A DNA stretch of 64,000 bases, taken from CBDCKN01 sp965219035. GTDB lineage: Bacteria; Gemmatimonadota; Gemmatimonadetes; Longimicrobiales; Gaopeijiaceae. The stretch covers positions 744,001-808,000 of the forward strand of contig CBDCMR010000003.1 of the NCBI GenBank assembly GCA_965219035.1, read 5' to 3'. The translations under genes were made by a program, and so were the position numbers. Position 1 is the first letter of the stretch; each line of letters opens with the position of its first letter. The notes under the pieces are model-generated. The model was not told where the DNA came from. It ran no database searches and saw only the letters and a list, made by a program, of their open reading frames with translations. Below are positions 33,269-41,910 of this stretch, piece by piece.

Positions 33269-34684
33269 ATGAATCAGCCCCGCGACCATTGGAGCTCCAA
33301 CGTGGGCTTCATCCTGGCGGCCACCGGCAGCGCCATCGGTCTAGGAAACCTCTGGAAATTCCCATTCATTACCTGGGAGAACCGGGGTGGGGCCTTCGTG
33401 CTCGTCTATCTGATCTGCATCGCGGCCGTGGGCCTGCCCATCATGATGGCCGAGCTTCTCATCGGCCGGAAGTCCCAGAAAAGCGTGGTGGGCGCGCTGA
33501 AGGACGCAGTCGGTCCGGCGTGGGGGATCCTGGGGCTCTGGGGGGTGTTGTGCGGCTTCGTCCTGCTCAGCTACTACACGGTGATCGCCGGGTGGGCGCT
33601 CTTCTACTTCGCAAAGGCGTCGGCGTGGATGGTCAGCGGGTTTCCCACAGGCACCTCCATGGGCGACCTATTCGCCGAGCAGGCGGGTAACGGGGCGCTG
33701 CAGCTCGGGCTCTCCCTGGCGTTCAGCATCGCGACGATCTCGATCGTGTACTTCGGTGTCCAGAGGGGGATCGAGCGCATCGCCAGGATTTTCCTGCCCG
33801 TCCTTTTCGGGATCCTGTTGCTGTTGCTCATCTCCGCGCTCGGAATGAGCGGTTCGGGTGAAGCCCTGGCCTTCATCTTCCGTCCGAGCTTCGCCGAACT
33901 GGACCGCGGGAGTGTGCTCGAGGCTCTCGGACACTCGTTCTTCACGCTGTCACTGGGCATGGGCGCGATGGTGACGTACGGCTCGTACCTCGCGAAGGAT
34001 CAGTCCATCGTGAAGGCGTCGGCGGTGATCATCACGCTCGACACCCTCATCGCCCTCGTCGCGACGGTTATCATGTTCTCGGTGATCTTCAGCGTCCCGG
34101 GGATGGACCAACAGGTCAGCGGCACGGGCACCGTCGGCATGCTCTTCATCTCGCTACCGGAGCTCTTCTTCACGGAGGTTCCGTTTGGGCTCGTGCTGGG
34201 TCCGCTCTTCTACGTGCTCGTAGCCCTCGCCGCGCTGACGTCGACGATGTCTCTCCTCGAGGTCGTGGCCAGCTACGTCATCGACGAGCACGGAATAGGG
34301 CGCCAGAAGGCGACACTGGCGTGCGGCGCAACTGTCTTCGTGTTCACGATCCTGGCCGCTGTCTCGTTTGGTGCGGTGCCGGCCATCGCCAACCTCGAGC
34401 TCGGCGGAGTCCTGGGCGACATGTTCTTCGGAGGGAAGTCGAGCTGGTTCGGCATGGCCGACCACTTCGTGTCGAACTGGATGCTGCCCACCGGCGGCCT
34501 GGGCATCACCCTCGCCGCAGGCTGGTTCATAACCCGCGAGACCACCCAGTCCCAGCTCGTGGACGGGACGGAGCCGGGCTGGTTCAACTACGGGGCGTGG
34601 CGATTCTTTATCCGCTACGTCGCTCCCGTGGCGGTGGCGGCTATCCTGATCGCCGTGATCTTCTTCGGCGTGGACTTCTCGTAA
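33269..34684 (+). CDS. Sodium-dependent NSS-family transporter
   Basis: The product is 471 aa from the ATG at 33269, which has GGAGG 7 nt upstream; the longer open frame is not needed. The NSS/LeuT signature is clear: FILAATGSAIGLGNLWKFP in TM1 and later helices GMGAMVTYGSYL and STMSLLEVVASYVIDE. It would import a small amino acid or similar amine with Na+. Twelve helices are predicted, with the last at about 445-468. The upstream 215 bp shared with the divergent deacetylase gene contain GAAGTTCG/CGAACTTC inverted repeats. Confidence 0.92.
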   Translation: MNQPRDHWSSNVGFILAATGSAIGLGNLWKFPFITWENRGGAFVLVYLICIAAVGLPIMMAELLIGRKSQKSVVGALKDAVGPAWGILGLWGVLCGFVLLSYYTVIAGWALFYFAKASAWMVSGFPTGTSMGDLFAEQAGNGALQLGLSLAFSIATISIVYFGVQRGIERIARIFLPVLFGILLLLLISALGMSGSGEALAFIFRPSFAELDRGSVLEALGHSFFTLSLGMGAMVTYGSYLAKDQSIVKASAVIITLDTLIALVATVIMFSVIFSVPGMDQQVSGTGTVGMLFISLPELFFTEVPFGLVLGPLFYVLVALAALTSTMSLLEVVASYVIDEHGIGRQKATLACGATVFVFTILAAVSFGAVPAIANLELGGVLGDMFFGGKSSWFGMADHFVSNWMLPTGGLGITLAAGWFITRETTQSQLVDGTEPGWFNYGAWRFFIRYVAPVAVAAILIAVIFFGVDFS

Positions 34685-34690
34685 CGAGAT

Positions 34691-34720
34691 CGGGGACGGC
34701 GGCCCGAGCCGCCGCCCCCG
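34691..34720 (+). terminator. Hairpin after the NSS transporter gene
   Basis: A 12-bp GC stem with one mismatch (CGGGGACGGCGGC paired with GCCGCCGCCCCCG) and loop CCGA begins 7 bp after the stop. No T run follows, so termination is plausible but not certain. Confidence 0.5.
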
Positions 34721-34749
34721 CCTCCGGCCGGTGCCCCGGCAGAACCCCG

Positions 34750-34924
34750 TCAGCTCATTATCCGCCACCTCTGGAGCCACTGCAGGCCCTCGGCGTCCGT
34801 CCGGGTGGTGTAGAGCGCTCCGTTCTTCCCGAGGCCCACGATAGAAGAGTCGACATTCAGGGTCACCTGGCCGACTGGCCGGCCCTCAACATCGAAGATG
34901 TCGAAAACGCTCGGGATCCCCGGA
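34750..34924 (-). pseudogene. C-terminal remnant of a beta-propeller protein
   Basis: On the minus strand about 50 codons read GIPSVFDIFDVEGRPVGQVT, then LGKNGALYTTRTDAEGLQWL, ending RWRIMS at a TGA (34750-34752). This is the usual last blade of secreted six-bladed propellers common in these bacteria. Upstream the frame becomes arginine-rich and has no start. The rest of the 34685-35063 gap (379 bp) holds a terminator hairpin and nothing else recognisable. Confidence 0.5.
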
Positions 34925-35063
34925 CATGGGTTGCCTGGGCCTATGGCACGCCACTCGAGCCCCGGTGATCGCCTTTCCCTCTCCCGAGACCTTGACGATC
35001 TTTCGTGTCTAATTGGTTCTTGGGCAACTGAGCCCGGGATCGAACGCGAACCACGACACCTAC

Positions 35064-37160
35064 ATGATCTCAGACCTCCTCAGCCGACCGACCCCTAGGC
35101 GCTCCGTGACGCTCCGCCTCGACGGGCGCATCCTTTACCTGGTGGACGACTCGGCGCTCATGGAGGCCCAGTTGGCCGGTGGCCAGGACCTAGAGCTCAC
35201 CCAGGAGCTCAAGGTCAGGCTTCGCGATCAGATCAGCACCGACGAGATCACCCCCGCATACATCTGCCTTTTCTATGACGAGACCCTGGGAGACTTCCCG
35301 TACCTCGGGCTGTCGACGGTCAATCCGGAGACCGGTGCCATCGAGTCCCCGGTCGGGCGGAACGCCGTGAGGAACGGGGCCTTCGTCTGCTCCGTAGCCG
35401 GGAAGCGCCGGGGCAAGGGCAGCAGCCGCGAGGCGAGCCCCTACGCCGAGCTCAAGGCCGGCCTCCAGGTCGTGGTGGCCGAGAGCCTGGAGCGGATCTA
35501 CAACGAGAACTGCCAGAACCTGGGTATACTCACCACTACCGACTTCGACATCATCCGCCGCATCGAAGAGGGAGAGGAGATCCCCCTCTCGATCTTTACG
35601 GACGGACAGGACGAGATCACCCGCCAGATCATCGAGTACGGGGGGCTTTTCGAGTTCAACGTGGCCCGCCTCCAGGGCAAGGCGACGGTCCCGGCGCCGA
35701 AGTGCGCCGATGACGACTCCGCACCCTCGGTTCCCATGACATTGGCGGATAAGATCTTCGCGAGGCACCGGGTCGTCGACGCGGCCAAAGGCGAGATCGG
35801 CGTGCCCTGGGTGGAGCCGGGCGAGGCGGGGTTCTTCCACACCGACATCCGCTTCTCCCACGAGTACGTGACCCCCATGGCGGCCATCTTCTTCGAGGAG
35901 AAGGTCGGCGAGGCGGGAGAAGTCATCGACCCGTCCAGCGTTCTCTTCTTCCGGGACCATCTCACGTTCCTGTCCAAGGTGATGAGCCAGGAGCGCATCG
36001 AGCAGGGCCTCCTGGACGTGGCGAACGAGCTTGAGGTCAAGCAGAGGGAGTTCGCCGAAAAGCAGGGGATCCGGCTCTACGGTGAGCAGATGGGCCATGA
36101 GCTCGGCTCCGAGGCCATCTGCCACTCGAAGATCCTGGAGGAGTATGCCGAGCCGGGTATGCTCATCATCGGATCGGACTCGCACACTCCCCACGCCGGA
36201 GCCATTGGCTGCATGGCGTTCGGCGTTGGGACCACGGCGATCTTCAACTCGTGGATCACCAAGGACGTCCGGGCCCGGGTGCCCGAGTCGTTCAAGGTCA
36301 TGATCTCGGGCGAGCCCAAGGCCAACGTGACGGCCAAGGACTACATGCTCGAGATCCTGAGGACCCCGTACATCCGGGACGGACACGCCATCGGCCAGGT
36401 CATTGAGTACGCGGGCTCCGCCGTGGAAGCCCTCTCCGTTGACGAGCGCGCGACAATGACGAACATGGCCGCCGAGGTGGGCGCGTTCACCGGCATCGTC
36501 GGCGCGGACGACAAGACTGTTGAGTTCCTCGTGAACGATCGGGGGATGGACCGATCCGCGGCCGAGACGCTGATCCAGGGGATGCAGAGCGACCCGGATG
36601 CATGGTACGTGAGGGTCATCGAGATTGACGCGTCCACTATCCGGCCCATGGCGGCCCTCCCCGGCGATCCCGGGAACGGGGTGCTCATCTCGGAGCTGGA
36701 GGCCGAGCCGATCCGCATCGACATCGCCTACGCGGGCTCGTGCACGGCGGGCAAGAAGGAAGACATGGACATGTACGCCCGGGTCTTCCGCGAGGCGCAC
36801 GCGTCGGGAGGGCTGAGGGTCCACCCCGACGTGGAGTGTTTCATCCAGTGCGGCTCCGTCGAGGTACGCGAATACTGCTGGGAGAGGCGCTACTTGGAGC
36901 TGTTCGAGAGTGTCGGGGCCTCGTTCATCGAGCCCGGCTGCGGCGCGTGCATCAACGCGGGCCCCGGCGTGACCCGCTCGCAGGACGAGGTATCCGTGTC
37001 CTCGCAGAACCGGAACTTCCCGGGGCGGTCCGGCCCGGGGCAGCTGTACCTGGTGTCCCCCTACTCGGTGGTGGCCAGTGCCATCGCCGGCTTCGTGACT
37101 CGGTGGGAGCCCGGAAGGACCATCGAGCCCATCGCGCCTCGTAAGCTGGCCGTGGTTTAG
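35064..37160 (+). CDS. Aconitase-family hydratase with N-terminal swivel domain
   Basis: The product is about 698 aa (a TTG 51 bp upstream is an alternative start). The order is inverted relative to AcnA: a LeuD-like swivel domain comes first (ISTDEITPAYICLFYDETLG, RNGAFVCS) and the LeuC-like [4Fe-4S] domain second, as in AcnB without its HEAT domain. The expected cluster cysteines are C560 (AGSCTAGK), C626 and C629 (GCGAC), with GSDSHTPHAG for substrate binding. It would isomerise a tricarboxylic acid (citrate, homocitrate or a methylcitrate-type acid). Its TAG stop lies within the 6-bp target duplication of repeat copy B. Confidence 0.85.
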   Translation: MISDLLSRPTPRRSVTLRLDGRILYLVDDSALMEAQLAGGQDLELTQELKVRLRDQISTDEITPAYICLFYDETLGDFPYLGLSTVNPETGAIESPVGRNAVRNGAFVCSVAGKRRGKGSSREASPYAELKAGLQVVVAESLERIYNENCQNLGILTTTDFDIIRRIEEGEEIPLSIFTDGQDEITRQIIEYGGLFEFNVARLQGKATVPAPKCADDDSAPSVPMTLADKIFARHRVVDAAKGEIGVPWVEPGEAGFFHTDIRFSHEYVTPMAAIFFEEKVGEAGEVIDPSSVLFFRDHLTFLSKVMSQERIEQGLLDVANELEVKQREFAEKQGIRLYGEQMGHELGSEAICHSKILEEYAEPGMLIIGSDSHTPHAGAIGCMAFGVGTTAIFNSWITKDVRARVPESFKVMISGEPKANVTAKDYMLEILRTPYIRDGHAIGQVIEYAGSAVEALSVDERATMTNMAAEVGAFTGIVGADDKTVEFLVNDRGMDRSAAETLIQGMQSDPDAWYVRVIEIDASTIRPMAALPGDPGNGVLISELEAEPIRIDIAYAGSCTAGKKEDMDMYARVFREAHASGGLRVHPDVECFIQCGSVEVREYCWERRYLELFESVGASFIEPGCGACINAGPGVTRSQDEVSVSSQNRNFPGRSGPGQLYLVSPYSVVASAIAGFVTRWEPGRTIEPIAPRKLAVV

Positions 37161-37161
37161 A

Positions 37162-37431
37162 GTGGTGTCCCAGAAGTGTCTCGGCCATTGATCTCGCTGC
37201 GCTCGATCGTCTCGCGGTCAACTAGGCGCTCACGACGAACATGAAGGTCGCTCGGCTCGAGCACCGATCCATCCGGCCCTGCGGCGTTCCTCCTCCTCGG
37301 AACACGGCCTTCGGCCGCGGTGCCCGCGTTGCTATTCCTCGTCGTCGCGCCTGACCCACGCCTAACGGCGCGGGTACCCCGGATCCGGCGCCTCGGCACT
37401 CCCGGTGGCTCGCGAACTTCTGGGACACCAC
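37162..37431. repeat. Short inverted-repeat element, copy B (270 bp), with target-site duplication
   Basis: The ends are a perfect 16-bp inverted repeat, GTGGTGTCCCAGAAGT, extended by weaker inner homology (CTCGGCCA and GCGAGCCACC, as in copy A). It is flanked by TTTAGA at 37156-37161 and 37432-37437, a 6-bp direct repeat that looks like a target duplication. No convincing gene lies inside, so it behaves like a MITE. It fills the gap between the aconitase and haloalkane dehalogenase genes. Confidence 0.75.
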
Positions 37432-37463
37432 TTTAGAGGCCTGTAACCAATGATCGATTGGTA

Positions 37464-38327
37464 ATGGCGACGGCGGAGCCCTTCGTCCCGGATCGATTGC
37501 TCTATCCGTTCGACTCCCGTTGGTTCCAGAGCAGCGTCGGGCAGGTCCACTATCTCGACGAGGGCTCGGGACGGCCCATCCTCTTCCTCCACGGCAACCC
37601 CACATGGAGCTTCCTCTACCGGGGCATCGTCATCCGCCTGAGGAAGCACTTCCGGTGCATCGCCGTGGACTATCCGGGTTTCGGCCTCTCCGTCCACCCC
37701 CCCACCTACGGATACACGGCGGCCGAGCACGCCGACGTCGTGACCGAGCTCGTGCGTGAGCTGGGGCTCGAAGACCTGACCATCATGGGACAGGACTGGG
37801 GCGGGCCCATCGGGATGCGGGTGGCACTGAACGAGCGCGGCCGCATGCGGTCCCTGGTCGTGGGCAACACCTGGTACTGGCCCGCCGACTCCCTCCTCAT
37901 GCAGGGATTCTCGAAGGTCATGTCCACGGGGTTCGTCCAGGCTCAGATCTTCAAGAAGAACCTGTTCGTGGAGAGGATCATGCCCATGGGAGTGAAGTAT
38001 AAGCTCGCCCCCGAGGTCCTGGATCACTACCGAGGTCCTCTCCGCACGCTGGACTCTCGAGCGGGCGTGGCGGAGTTCCCCAAGGAGATAACCAGGGCGG
38101 CTCTGTGGCTTGGGGCCATCGCCGACGAAGCACCCGAAGTGCTGGGCCAGCTACCGCTGCTCCTGACCTGGGGGATCTACGATCCGTTCTTCGGTTCGGC
38201 CCTCATGGAGCGCTTCAAGTCCGACTTCGCATCGGTCCGCACGACGCGGCTGGACGCCAAGCACTACATCCAGGAAGATGCGCCAGCCGAGATCGCGAAG
38301 GCCATCAAGGCGTTCGTGGGTCGGTAG
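37464..38327 (+). CDS. Haloalkane dehalogenase (alpha/beta hydrolase)
   Basis: The product is 287 aa from the ATG at 37464. Features are the oxyanion motif HGNPTWSFLYR, nucleophile Asp111 in GQDWGG, catalytic His267 (KHYIQED), and halide-binding candidates Asn45 and Trp112. This set is typical of HLD enzymes, which hydrolyse carbon-halogen bonds to alcohol plus halide without cofactors. An epoxide hydrolase would share the Asp nucleophile but not the Asn/Trp pair. No halide-pathway neighbours are seen. It lies 32 bp after repeat copy B. Confidence 0.85.
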   Translation: MATAEPFVPDRLLYPFDSRWFQSSVGQVHYLDEGSGRPILFLHGNPTWSFLYRGIVIRLRKHFRCIAVDYPGFGLSVHPPTYGYTAAEHADVVTELVRELGLEDLTIMGQDWGGPIGMRVALNERGRMRSLVVGNTWYWPADSLLMQGFSKVMSTGFVQAQIFKKNLFVERIMPMGVKYKLAPEVLDHYRGPLRTLDSRAGVAEFPKEITRAALWLGAIADEAPEVLGQLPLLLTWGIYDPFFGSALMERFKSDFASVRTTRLDAKHYIQEDAPAEIAKAIKAFVGR

Positions 38328-38454
38328 CATTCCTCCTCGAGAGCTGCTCGTGGAGAGGCGTAGCACCCGGTCGGTGTGAAACCGGGCACTGGCCTCGAAG
38401 CCGGCCGTTCCGCGGATCACGGTGGCTCCGGCGAAGTCCCTTCTGGCGGTCGCC

Positions 38455-38486
38455 AAAGAAAAGATCCGGCAATCGCTTGCCGGATC
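38455..38486 (-). terminator. Rho-independent terminator, probably the original tRNA-Val terminator
   Basis: A perfect 10-bp stem (GATCCGGCAA/TTGCCGGATC) with loop TCGC is followed on the minus strand by TTTTCTTT. It lies 3 bp beyond the tRNA-Val 3' fragment at 38490-38536, in the position expected for a tRNA terminator. Confidence 0.8.
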
Positions 38487-38489
38487 CCA

Positions 38490-38536
38490 TGGTCGCTACT
38501 GGACTCGAACCAGTGACCCCTACGATGTGAGCGTAG
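38490..38536 (-). repeat. 47-bp attachment-site copy of the tRNA-Val 3' part
   Basis: These 47 bases are identical to 41570-41616, covering the discriminator base, acceptor 3' strand, T arm, variable loop and most of the anticodon arm of tRNA-Val(CAC), in direct orientation. The match ends sharply on the D-arm side. This is the classic direct repeat left by site-specific integration into a tRNA 3' end. Confidence 0.85.
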
Positions 38537-38913
38537 GCTTGGAGAGCCCCATTCCGGCGAACTACGCCCATCTCGTTTGCCGGGGATGCAATGTTCGTAC
38601 GTATACTCATGATATAGAGATACGTATACCTCTCCGAAGGGGAAATCGGAAGCCGCGGATATCTTAGGTTTGAGGTGGTCCTACTTCGTTGGACAGTCCG
38701 AGGGCGATCTTAAGGTGGATTCCGATAGTCTCCAAAGCCCTCGGGGTCCCGCTTGAGGCCGGGTGTTCTCCTTCGAGCCCGGTTTGAATATAACCTCCGC
38801 CTTCCCGTCGGGACTGGTTCCCGATGGGAAGACGGAGGGAAGGGCCGCGCGTAGATCCCGCGACGATCGCAGGCGTCGTTGCGCCGGTTGGGTGGCGTCG
38901 CGCCGGATCGTCC

Positions 38914-39615
38914 TCACCACACCTCCGCGCCTTCGCGATAGGCCTCGCCCGGCGTCCGTCCGCCCAGCGACGAGTGCGGGCGCGCTTCGTTGTAGAAGTC
39001 GATCCACGAGCCGATGATGCGTTGGGCGTCGGGCCCGTCCCGGAGCTCGTAGAGGTACACCGCCTCGTACTTCAGCGACCGCCACAGCCGCTCGATGAAG
39101 ATGTTGTCGAGGAAGCGGCCCCGGCCGTCCATCGAGAAGCGCACGCCCGCACCCAGCACCCGGTCGGCGAACGCCTCGCTGGTGAACTGGGAGCCCTGAT
39201 CCGTATTGAGGATCTCCGGAGCCCTCCAGCCCAGCGCGTCGTCCAGCGCCTGGACGCAGAACGACGCGTCCATCGTGTTCGACAGCCGCCAGGCGAGCAC
39301 GTGCCGGGTCGCCCAGTCCATCACGGCCACCAGGTAGAAAAACCCTTGCGTCACCGGGACATAGGTGATGTCCGCGCACCACACGTGGTCCGCCCGCGAG
39401 ATCGTGAGGCCCCGCAGCAGATAGGGGAAGACCCGGTGCTCCGGACTCGCCACGCTCGTGCGCGGCCGCCGGTAGGTCGCCTCCATCCCCATCAGGCGCA
39501 TGAGCGCCAGGTCCTCGGCGCTCTCCCCCTTCGGCCGGTAGTACTGCGACGACCGGCTCACGCCCAGCAGCGCGCACTGCCTCGAAAGACTCAGCGGTCC
39601 GTCCCGCTCGATCAT
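38914..39615 (-). CDS. IS3-family transposase OrfB with an internal deletion
   Basis: The product is 233 aa. DDE residues are present: CADITY (D), NTDQGSQF (D) and IERLWRSLKYE (E), with WIDFYNEARPHSSLGGRTP at the end. Relative to the usual OrfB, about 40 residues between the two LMRL motifs (the helix-turn-helix region containing YGSRRM and RKRVRRLMRL) are absent; the text reads LALMRLMGMEATYRRP. Loss by recombination between the LMRL-coding repeats is likely. Expression would need -1 frameshifting from orfA at a run of seven T. Confidence 0.8.
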   Translation of the reverse strand: MIERDGPLSLSRQCALLGVSRSSQYYRPKGESAEDLALMRLMGMEATYRRPRTSVASPEHRVFPYLLRGLTISRADHVWCADITYVPVTQGFFYLVAVMDWATRHVLAWRLSNTMDASFCVQALDDALGWRAPEILNTDQGSQFTSEAFADRVLGAGVRFSMDGRGRFLDNIFIERLWRSLKYEAVYLYELRDGPDAQRIIGSWIDFYNEARPHSSLGGRTPGEAYREGAEVW

Positions 39616-39635
39616 CCGCCCCCGCTCCGCCCGGC

Positions 39636-39839
39636 TCAGCGCTTGAGCCCGCGCCGAAAAAAATCCCGCTCGACCGTGAGCTCCCCGATCTTGGCGTGCA
39701 GGTCCCGGATCTTCGCCTCGTGCTCCAGGGCGGCCTTGCGGCCCGCGCCCCCGGCAAACACCTCCGGCAGCCCTTCGAGCAGCTGCCGCTTCCATGTGGT
39801 CACCTGGTTCGGATGAAGCTCGTGCCGCGCCGCGATCGC
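39636..39839 (-). pseudogene. IS3-family OrfA, 5' truncated
   Basis: About 66 codons remain: IAARHELHPNQVTTWKRQLL, then EGLPEVFAGG, AKIRDLHAKIGELTVERDFF and the stop. The helix-turn-helix start (about 25 residues) is missing, with an in-frame TAG immediately upstream. The T7 run near the end (39657-39663) is the likely -1 frameshift site joining OrfA to OrfB. Confidence 0.75.
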
Positions 39840-40030
39840 CTACATGATGGCTTGTAAACCTGCGGGAGCCGAGCGAAAAAATGCTTTGCCTTGCAGTGAA
39901 TTCCATTGTTAAATTGTAACTAACGAAGAGTGGACCCACGTAGCCTCGTACTGTTGGACCGATCTTCTTCAAGTCGTAACACTGAAGACAGTAGGAGGCT
40001 ATTTTGTTTGATTGGGGAAGTTTTGGTGGG

Positions 40031-41526
40031 ATGCGCCCGGTTCTTGCGGTGCGCTTGTCTCTCCGCACCACCACTCCACTCTTCATCCTTGCGCTCGCGG
40101 CGTGCAGCACCGACTCGCGGCGTGCAGCACCGAACAGACGACCCCCGTCGCGCCTGACGCGGCCGAATCCCTGTGGAACGTGGTGCCTGGCGGCGGCACT
40201 CTAGCGCAGCGAGCGACCGCCCGGGAGACGGGGGGACCAGCCATGTCGCCGCCGGCCGTGTCCGCCGGTCAGTTCACGAACGGCTCGTTCGAGACCGGCG
40301 ACTACACGGGCTGGACCCTCTTCGAGAGCGCCGGGCGCATGAGCGACGGCACGTGGGGGATCGCCACGAGCGGTCAGACCATCCCCCGATTGGCCTCCGT
40401 CTTCGACTTCTTCGATGGGATCAGCGTTGAACAGACCAGCTACGGTCTGCCCCACACCTACTACGCGACCGACGGGAACTTCGTCGCGCTCCAGCTTCAG
40501 AATGGCAGCACGATTCACCGTATGTACCAGGACATCGCGTTACCGGCGGGTGCGGCTGCCGCTTCGATCGAGATCTCGTGGGACTTGGAGTACAACAACC
40601 AGTTCGGTGCTTTTCTTCCCGGCAACCAGTCGCTCCGGGTGCACGTGCGTAGCGCCACCACGGATGCGGTCCTCGCCACCCTCTTCCACACTGCACCCGG
40701 AGATCAGCTGAGCATCCAGATGACGCACTTCGTGGCCTACGTCTCGGCGTTCGGTGGACAGACCGTGCGGATCAGCGTCGACCTGAACTCCGCCTCTTAC
40801 TACTTCGACGCCACCTTCGACAATTTCGAAGTAGCTGTGAGCTGGGTGCCGGACCCCGATCCAGACCCCGATCCGGACCCCGATCCAGAGAGCATCGTGA
40901 GCCGGGTGCTGGTCATCGACGAGGAGAGCCTCGCCAAGGACGCCGAACCGAACGGCTTCTCGGAGGACGATGTGAATGAGGCGATCGCCGACATCGGGCT
41001 TCGGGCTCAGCTCCCGTACTTCAAGGCGAACGTCGGACGGAGGATCACACTCCATACCGGCGAAGTGGGGGATGAGGGGTGGTTCGCTCTAAAGACGATC
41101 CCGAGCTCGTGGGATGCGGCTGGGCCCACGAGCGACGGTCTGCGCAACTACATCGAGGCCGGTCCGGGCCTGGGTTCGGGCGGAGACCGCGAGGCACTCC
41201 TCGACAAGATTCCCGACGTCACGCCCTTGCGGGCGACGGGCCTCAGGCAATTGCAACTGGAGGGGGTCCCGGTCTGTGCCGTGGTCTACAAGGGCAATGT
41301 TTCGATCAACTACGATCCGCTGGAGGGCAGCCTCAAGGGAGATAACCTGGGGACCGTGGCCTTCGAGGTCCTATCGGTGACAAGGCTGACGGGGCACTCC
41401 TCCTCGTCTCTGCCGATGGTACAGATCGAGATCCTGGACGCCGACGCGGTGTGCGGGGGTGTGCTGACGGTCTTCGCCGGCGCACCAGAACCGACGTCCT
41501 CCTCGGAACCGTTCGACGTGAGATAG
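40031..41526 (+). pseudogene. Secreted lipoprotein gene disrupted by a 20-bp tandem duplication
   Basis: An ATG at 40031 starts a good lipoprotein signal (MRPVLAVRLSLRTTTPLFIL, then ALAAC). The signal and mature parts are in different frames because a 20-bp unit is duplicated at 40094-40133. Removing one copy gives ALAACSTEQTTPVAPDAAES in one frame, so the original protein was about 490 aa. The mature part has an N-terminal beta-sandwich (FTNGSFETGDYTGWTLFESA), a DPDPDPDP hinge and a C-terminal domain I do not recognise (LPYFKANVGRRITLHTGEVG). It is island cargo. Contraction of the repeat could restore it. Confidence 0.8.
40094..40133 (+). repeat. Perfect 20-bp tandem duplication in the lipobox region
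   Basis: The unit CTCGCGGCGTGCAGCACCGA occurs twice head to tail. As 20 is not a multiple of three, the second copy shifts the frame of the lipoprotein gene. Confidence 0.95.
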
Positions 41527-41569
41527 GAGGAGCCCCGCGACGAGGACGCCAAAGAGGGGGGGAAGGGAG

Positions 41570-41642
41570 TGGTCGCTACTGGACTCGAACCAGTGACCCC
41601 TACGATGTGAGCGTAGTGCTCTACCAACTGAGCTAAGCGACC
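41570..41642 (-). tRNA. tRNA-Val(CAC)
   Basis: A complete cloverleaf can be folded: acceptor GGTCGCT/AGCGACC, D arm with AGCTCAGTTGGTAGAGC, anticodon stem CTACG/CGTAG with loop CTCACAT (anticodon CAC), and T arm ACTGG-TTCGAGT-CCAGT. No CCA is encoded. Its 3' end is the integration site of the island at 38490-41616, so its original terminator is now 3 kb away. Confidence 0.95.
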
Positions 41643-41692
41643 CCGGCTGAGAACGCGGCGCCCCAGCCGCGATCCAGTCGTTCGAGAATGAG

Positions 41693-41765
41693 TACCCCCA
41701 CGGGGAATCGAACCCCGGTTTCCTGGCTGAGAACCAGGTGTCCTAGGCCACTAGACGATGGGGGC
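41693..41765 (-). tRNA. tRNA-Glu(CTC)
   Basis: The acceptor GCCCCCA pairs with TGGGGGT. The D arm is followed by anticodon stem CCTGG/CCAGG with loop TTCTCAG (anticodon CTC) and a T arm CCGGG-TTCGATT-CCCCG. No CCA is encoded. It lies 50 bp upstream of tRNA-Val on the same strand and is probably co-transcribed with it. Confidence 0.95.
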
Positions 41766-41910
41766 AAATGCTGTGACCTCTCGCTTTGAGGGCCGAAAGC
41801 ATAAATAGGATGCGCTCCCGATTCAACCCCACGGAACGGTGGGGTGCCTATGGGTTAAGTCATCAAGTCCCAACGAATTGGGCAGGCAATCAAGGGAACC
41901 TGAAAGATAC

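Larger units (their letters stand above)
38672..39840 (-). mobile_element. Truncated IS3-family insertion sequence
   Basis: It carries orfB and the 3' part of orfA on the minus strand. The downstream end near 38672 begins TGAGGTGGTCCTACTTCG, which I take as the terminal region. The other end is lost: orfA begins in mid-frame after a TAG at 39840-39842, with no matching terminal repeat beyond it. The element can probably not transpose. Confidence 0.7.
38490..41616. mobile_element. Small genomic island integrated in tRNA-Val
   Basis: The island is bounded by 47-bp direct repeats, one within the intact tRNA-Val and one beside a terminator. It contains a decayed IS3-like element and one lipoprotein gene with a disrupted signal sequence, and AT-richer patches (38600-38640, 39880-40020). 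No integrase gene remains, so it is probably a remnant that can no longer move by itself. Total about 3.1 kb. Confidence 0.75.

Noticed and set aside
37222..37605. Minus-strand frame through repeat copy B
   Set aside because: Runs across the element boundary into the dehalogenase gene; arginine/glycine-rich with no family resemblance.
38600..38640. AT-rich GTACGTATAC/GATACGTATAC inverted repeat, loosely like the one at 696-736
   Set aside because: Similar short ATACGTA words, but spacing and flanks differ; not enough to claim a shared operator.
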